Both the position numbers and the translations under genes were made by a program. From JBHHUI01 sp965248775 (GTDB lineage: Bacteria; Chloroflexota; Anaerolineae; Anaerolineales; JBHHUI01), in NCBI GenBank assembly GCA_965248775.1, contig OZ252150.1:2046001-2110000 (forward strand): a DNA stretch of 64,000 bases, given 5' to 3'. Position 1 is the stretch's first letter. Each line of letters starts with the position of its first letter. This document shows positions 63,161-64,000 of this stretch, one piece after another. Below the pieces are notes generated by a model. The model was given only the letters and a program-made list of their open reading frames with translations. It was not told where the DNA came from and made no database searches.

Positions 63161-63691
63161 TTACAACTCCTGGACCCATGGCAGACTTTTCCGTAACGAC
63201 TTAATCGTCAAGTACATTGGCTGAAATATTGCCCGAGCCGATCCCACTCGCGGGCCAAAGGGCACGAAGCCGATGTGTAGATACATTTTGAGCTGCCGGA
63301 CGGTTGCTGAAATGACGAAGGTATCGTATCCCTGCTCCGTACAATAGTCAGAGACGGTTGTAAACAGCCCCCGCAATACACGTCCAGATCGAAGATGTGG
63401 TGCGATTGCAAGTAAGCGAAGTTCGCAAAGCGTGCCGCCGGTGGGCAGGAATGAGTCGAGTTCTTTTAGTTTCTCGTCGAGCGAAAACGGACGTTCAGCT
63501 CGAACTGCAAGCATCCCGGCGAGATGAGTGCCTTGGAGACCGATAATATAAGTATTCTGATTGTGATACTTATCTATCAGAACATTATCTGACGACGTAT
63601 GTTGCGGAATTTCGCGTACAAATGTGCGGTAGTTAAGACTGTGGATTTGTTCAAACTCCCAAGCCTTAGTAGCAATCTTGAATGTGAGCAC
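63161..63691 (-). CDS. GNAT-fold acyltransferase, N-acyl amino acid synthase-like
   Basis: 176 residues from GTG 63691; a TAA in frame just upstream limits longer starts. Blocks such as YRTFVREIPQH, DKYHNQNTYIIGL, RPFSLDEKL, CELRLLAIAPHLRSG and QPMYLTIKSL belong to the FeeM/autoinducer-synthase-like branch of GNAT acyltransferases, which attach an acyl chain to an amino acid or amine. No cofactor-carrier gene is adjacent. Ribosome site weak. Confidence 0.7.
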   Translation of the reverse strand: MLTFKIATKAWEFEQIHSLNYRTFVREIPQHTSSDNVLIDKYHNQNTYIIGLQGTHLAGMLAVRAERPFSLDEKLKELDSFLPTGGTLCELRLLAIAPHLRSGRVLRGLFTTVSDYCTEQGYDTFVISATVRQLKMYLHIGFVPFGPRVGSARAIFQPMYLTIKSLRKSLPWVQEL

Positions 63692-63812
63692 GTTGTTGTA
63701 TCCGGCGGCCGGACTAGTTTACTCGCGGCCCAATGCACGAGTCAAACATCGTGGGACGACGATGGCAGACAGGCTTGGCTAGAGGAAAGACGATGTTGGA
63801 GACTGGCAGAAA

Positions 63813-64000
63813 TTAGCGCCGTGTAATTGGGATCATCCGCCCGCTGCCGAAAGCCTTCTCGCTCACTTTCAACACCACGCCCATTTGCCAGCGTTTGTGT
63901 TCCGATCGACGCAAGGAAGCGTCGCTCCGGTTTGCCTGTACGAGCTTTTCCATCGCAGGACCGACTTCATTGTAATTGAAAGGGTCAACCTGCTCCGGAC
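63813..64000 (-). CDS. C-terminal part of an unrecognised protein, start outside window
   Basis: About 61 residues read from the right edge to a TAA at 63813 (...NEVGPAMEKLVQANRSDASL, RRSEHKRWQMGVVLKVSEKA, FGSGRMIPITRR). Basic, with a helix then a short strand. I do not recognise the family. It lies on the same strand as the acyltransferase, 121 bases upstream of it. Confidence 0.5.
   Translation of the reverse strand, partial: PEQVDPFNYNEVGPAMEKLVQANRSDASLRRSEHKRWQMGVVLKVSEKAFGSGRMIPITRR

Noticed and set aside
1..64000. CRISPR arrays, prophage modules, rRNA operons, integrons
   Set aside because: No regularly spaced repeats, phage structural genes, rRNA sequence or integrase genes were recognised on either strand.

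Overview
The window looks like part of a Chloroflexota-type bacterial chromosome, possibly host-associated or eroding. This is an inference from gene content. The signs are a lipoprotein with an EVEV/VTR-repeat linker, actinobacterial-type HemQ in a coproporphyrin-branch heme operon, fused membrane/beta-propeller proteins, MttB-family methyltransferases beside dimethylglycine-dehydrogenase-like enzymes, and xanthine-dehydrogenase-type hydroxylases. No phylogeny could be run. No rRNA, CRISPR array or phage structure was seen.

Layout. 1-2.1 kb: a partial nucleotidase lipoprotein gene with an IS inserted just upstream of its start. 2.3-13.7 kb: one leftward operon carrying nine heme genes for every step from glutamyl-tRNA to heme b (hemA, C, D, B, E, Y, H, Q, L), preceded by a HTH regulator and two membrane proteins. 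14.1-20.7 kb: an MttB-family methyltransferase and two FAD/aminomethyltransferase enzymes, then a decayed aminotransferase. 21.5-23.5 kb: a frameshifted P450 and an EF-hand protein. 23.6-29.5 kb: an IS701-type element, a truncated membrane gene, a propeller protein and a glycosyltransferase. 29.9-34.5 kb: a Rieske/amidohydrolase/ureidoglycolate-lyase/IclR cluster, a class II tRNA-like gene with an odd anticodon, and small genes. 34.8-42.5 kb: an atypical response regulator, an EamA transporter, an oxidoreductase gene broken by two IS elements, a second propeller paralogue and a 48-residue small ORF. 43-48.7 kb: an IS element and a GAF/HD-GYP gene broken by an IS1182-type element. 48.8-54 kb: a frameshifted PaaK-like ligase, a crotonase, gene remnants, an MBL-fold hydrolase and an SDR. 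53.6-62.7 kb: a hydantoinase, a molybdenum hydroxylase with a cysteine-less Fe-S domain, an ISNCY-type element, its FAD subunit and MmsA. 63.2-64 kb: an acyltransferase and a partial gene.

How it works together. The heme operon is self-contained. It has HemQ but no coproporphyrinogen dehydrogenase (hemN/hemF), which points to the coproporphyrin-dependent route. The 14-21 kb block would demethylate quaternary or tertiary amines and feed one-carbon units to folate. The 53-63 kb block (hydantoinase, molybdenum hydroxylase, SDR, MmsA) suggests oxidative or hydrolytic breakdown of cyclic amides or pyrimidine-like compounds.

The most unusual signals are: (1) a molybdenum hydroxylase whose fused [2Fe-2S] domain has lost all eight cluster cysteines; (2) a two-copy, 48-residue small-protein family; (3) a palindromic repeat shared by the hemY coding sequence and an intergenic region; (4) a Leu-like class II tRNA body with a GCG anticodon. 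Seven IS elements fill about 15 % of the window, and many genes carry single-base frameshifts or nonsense changes.
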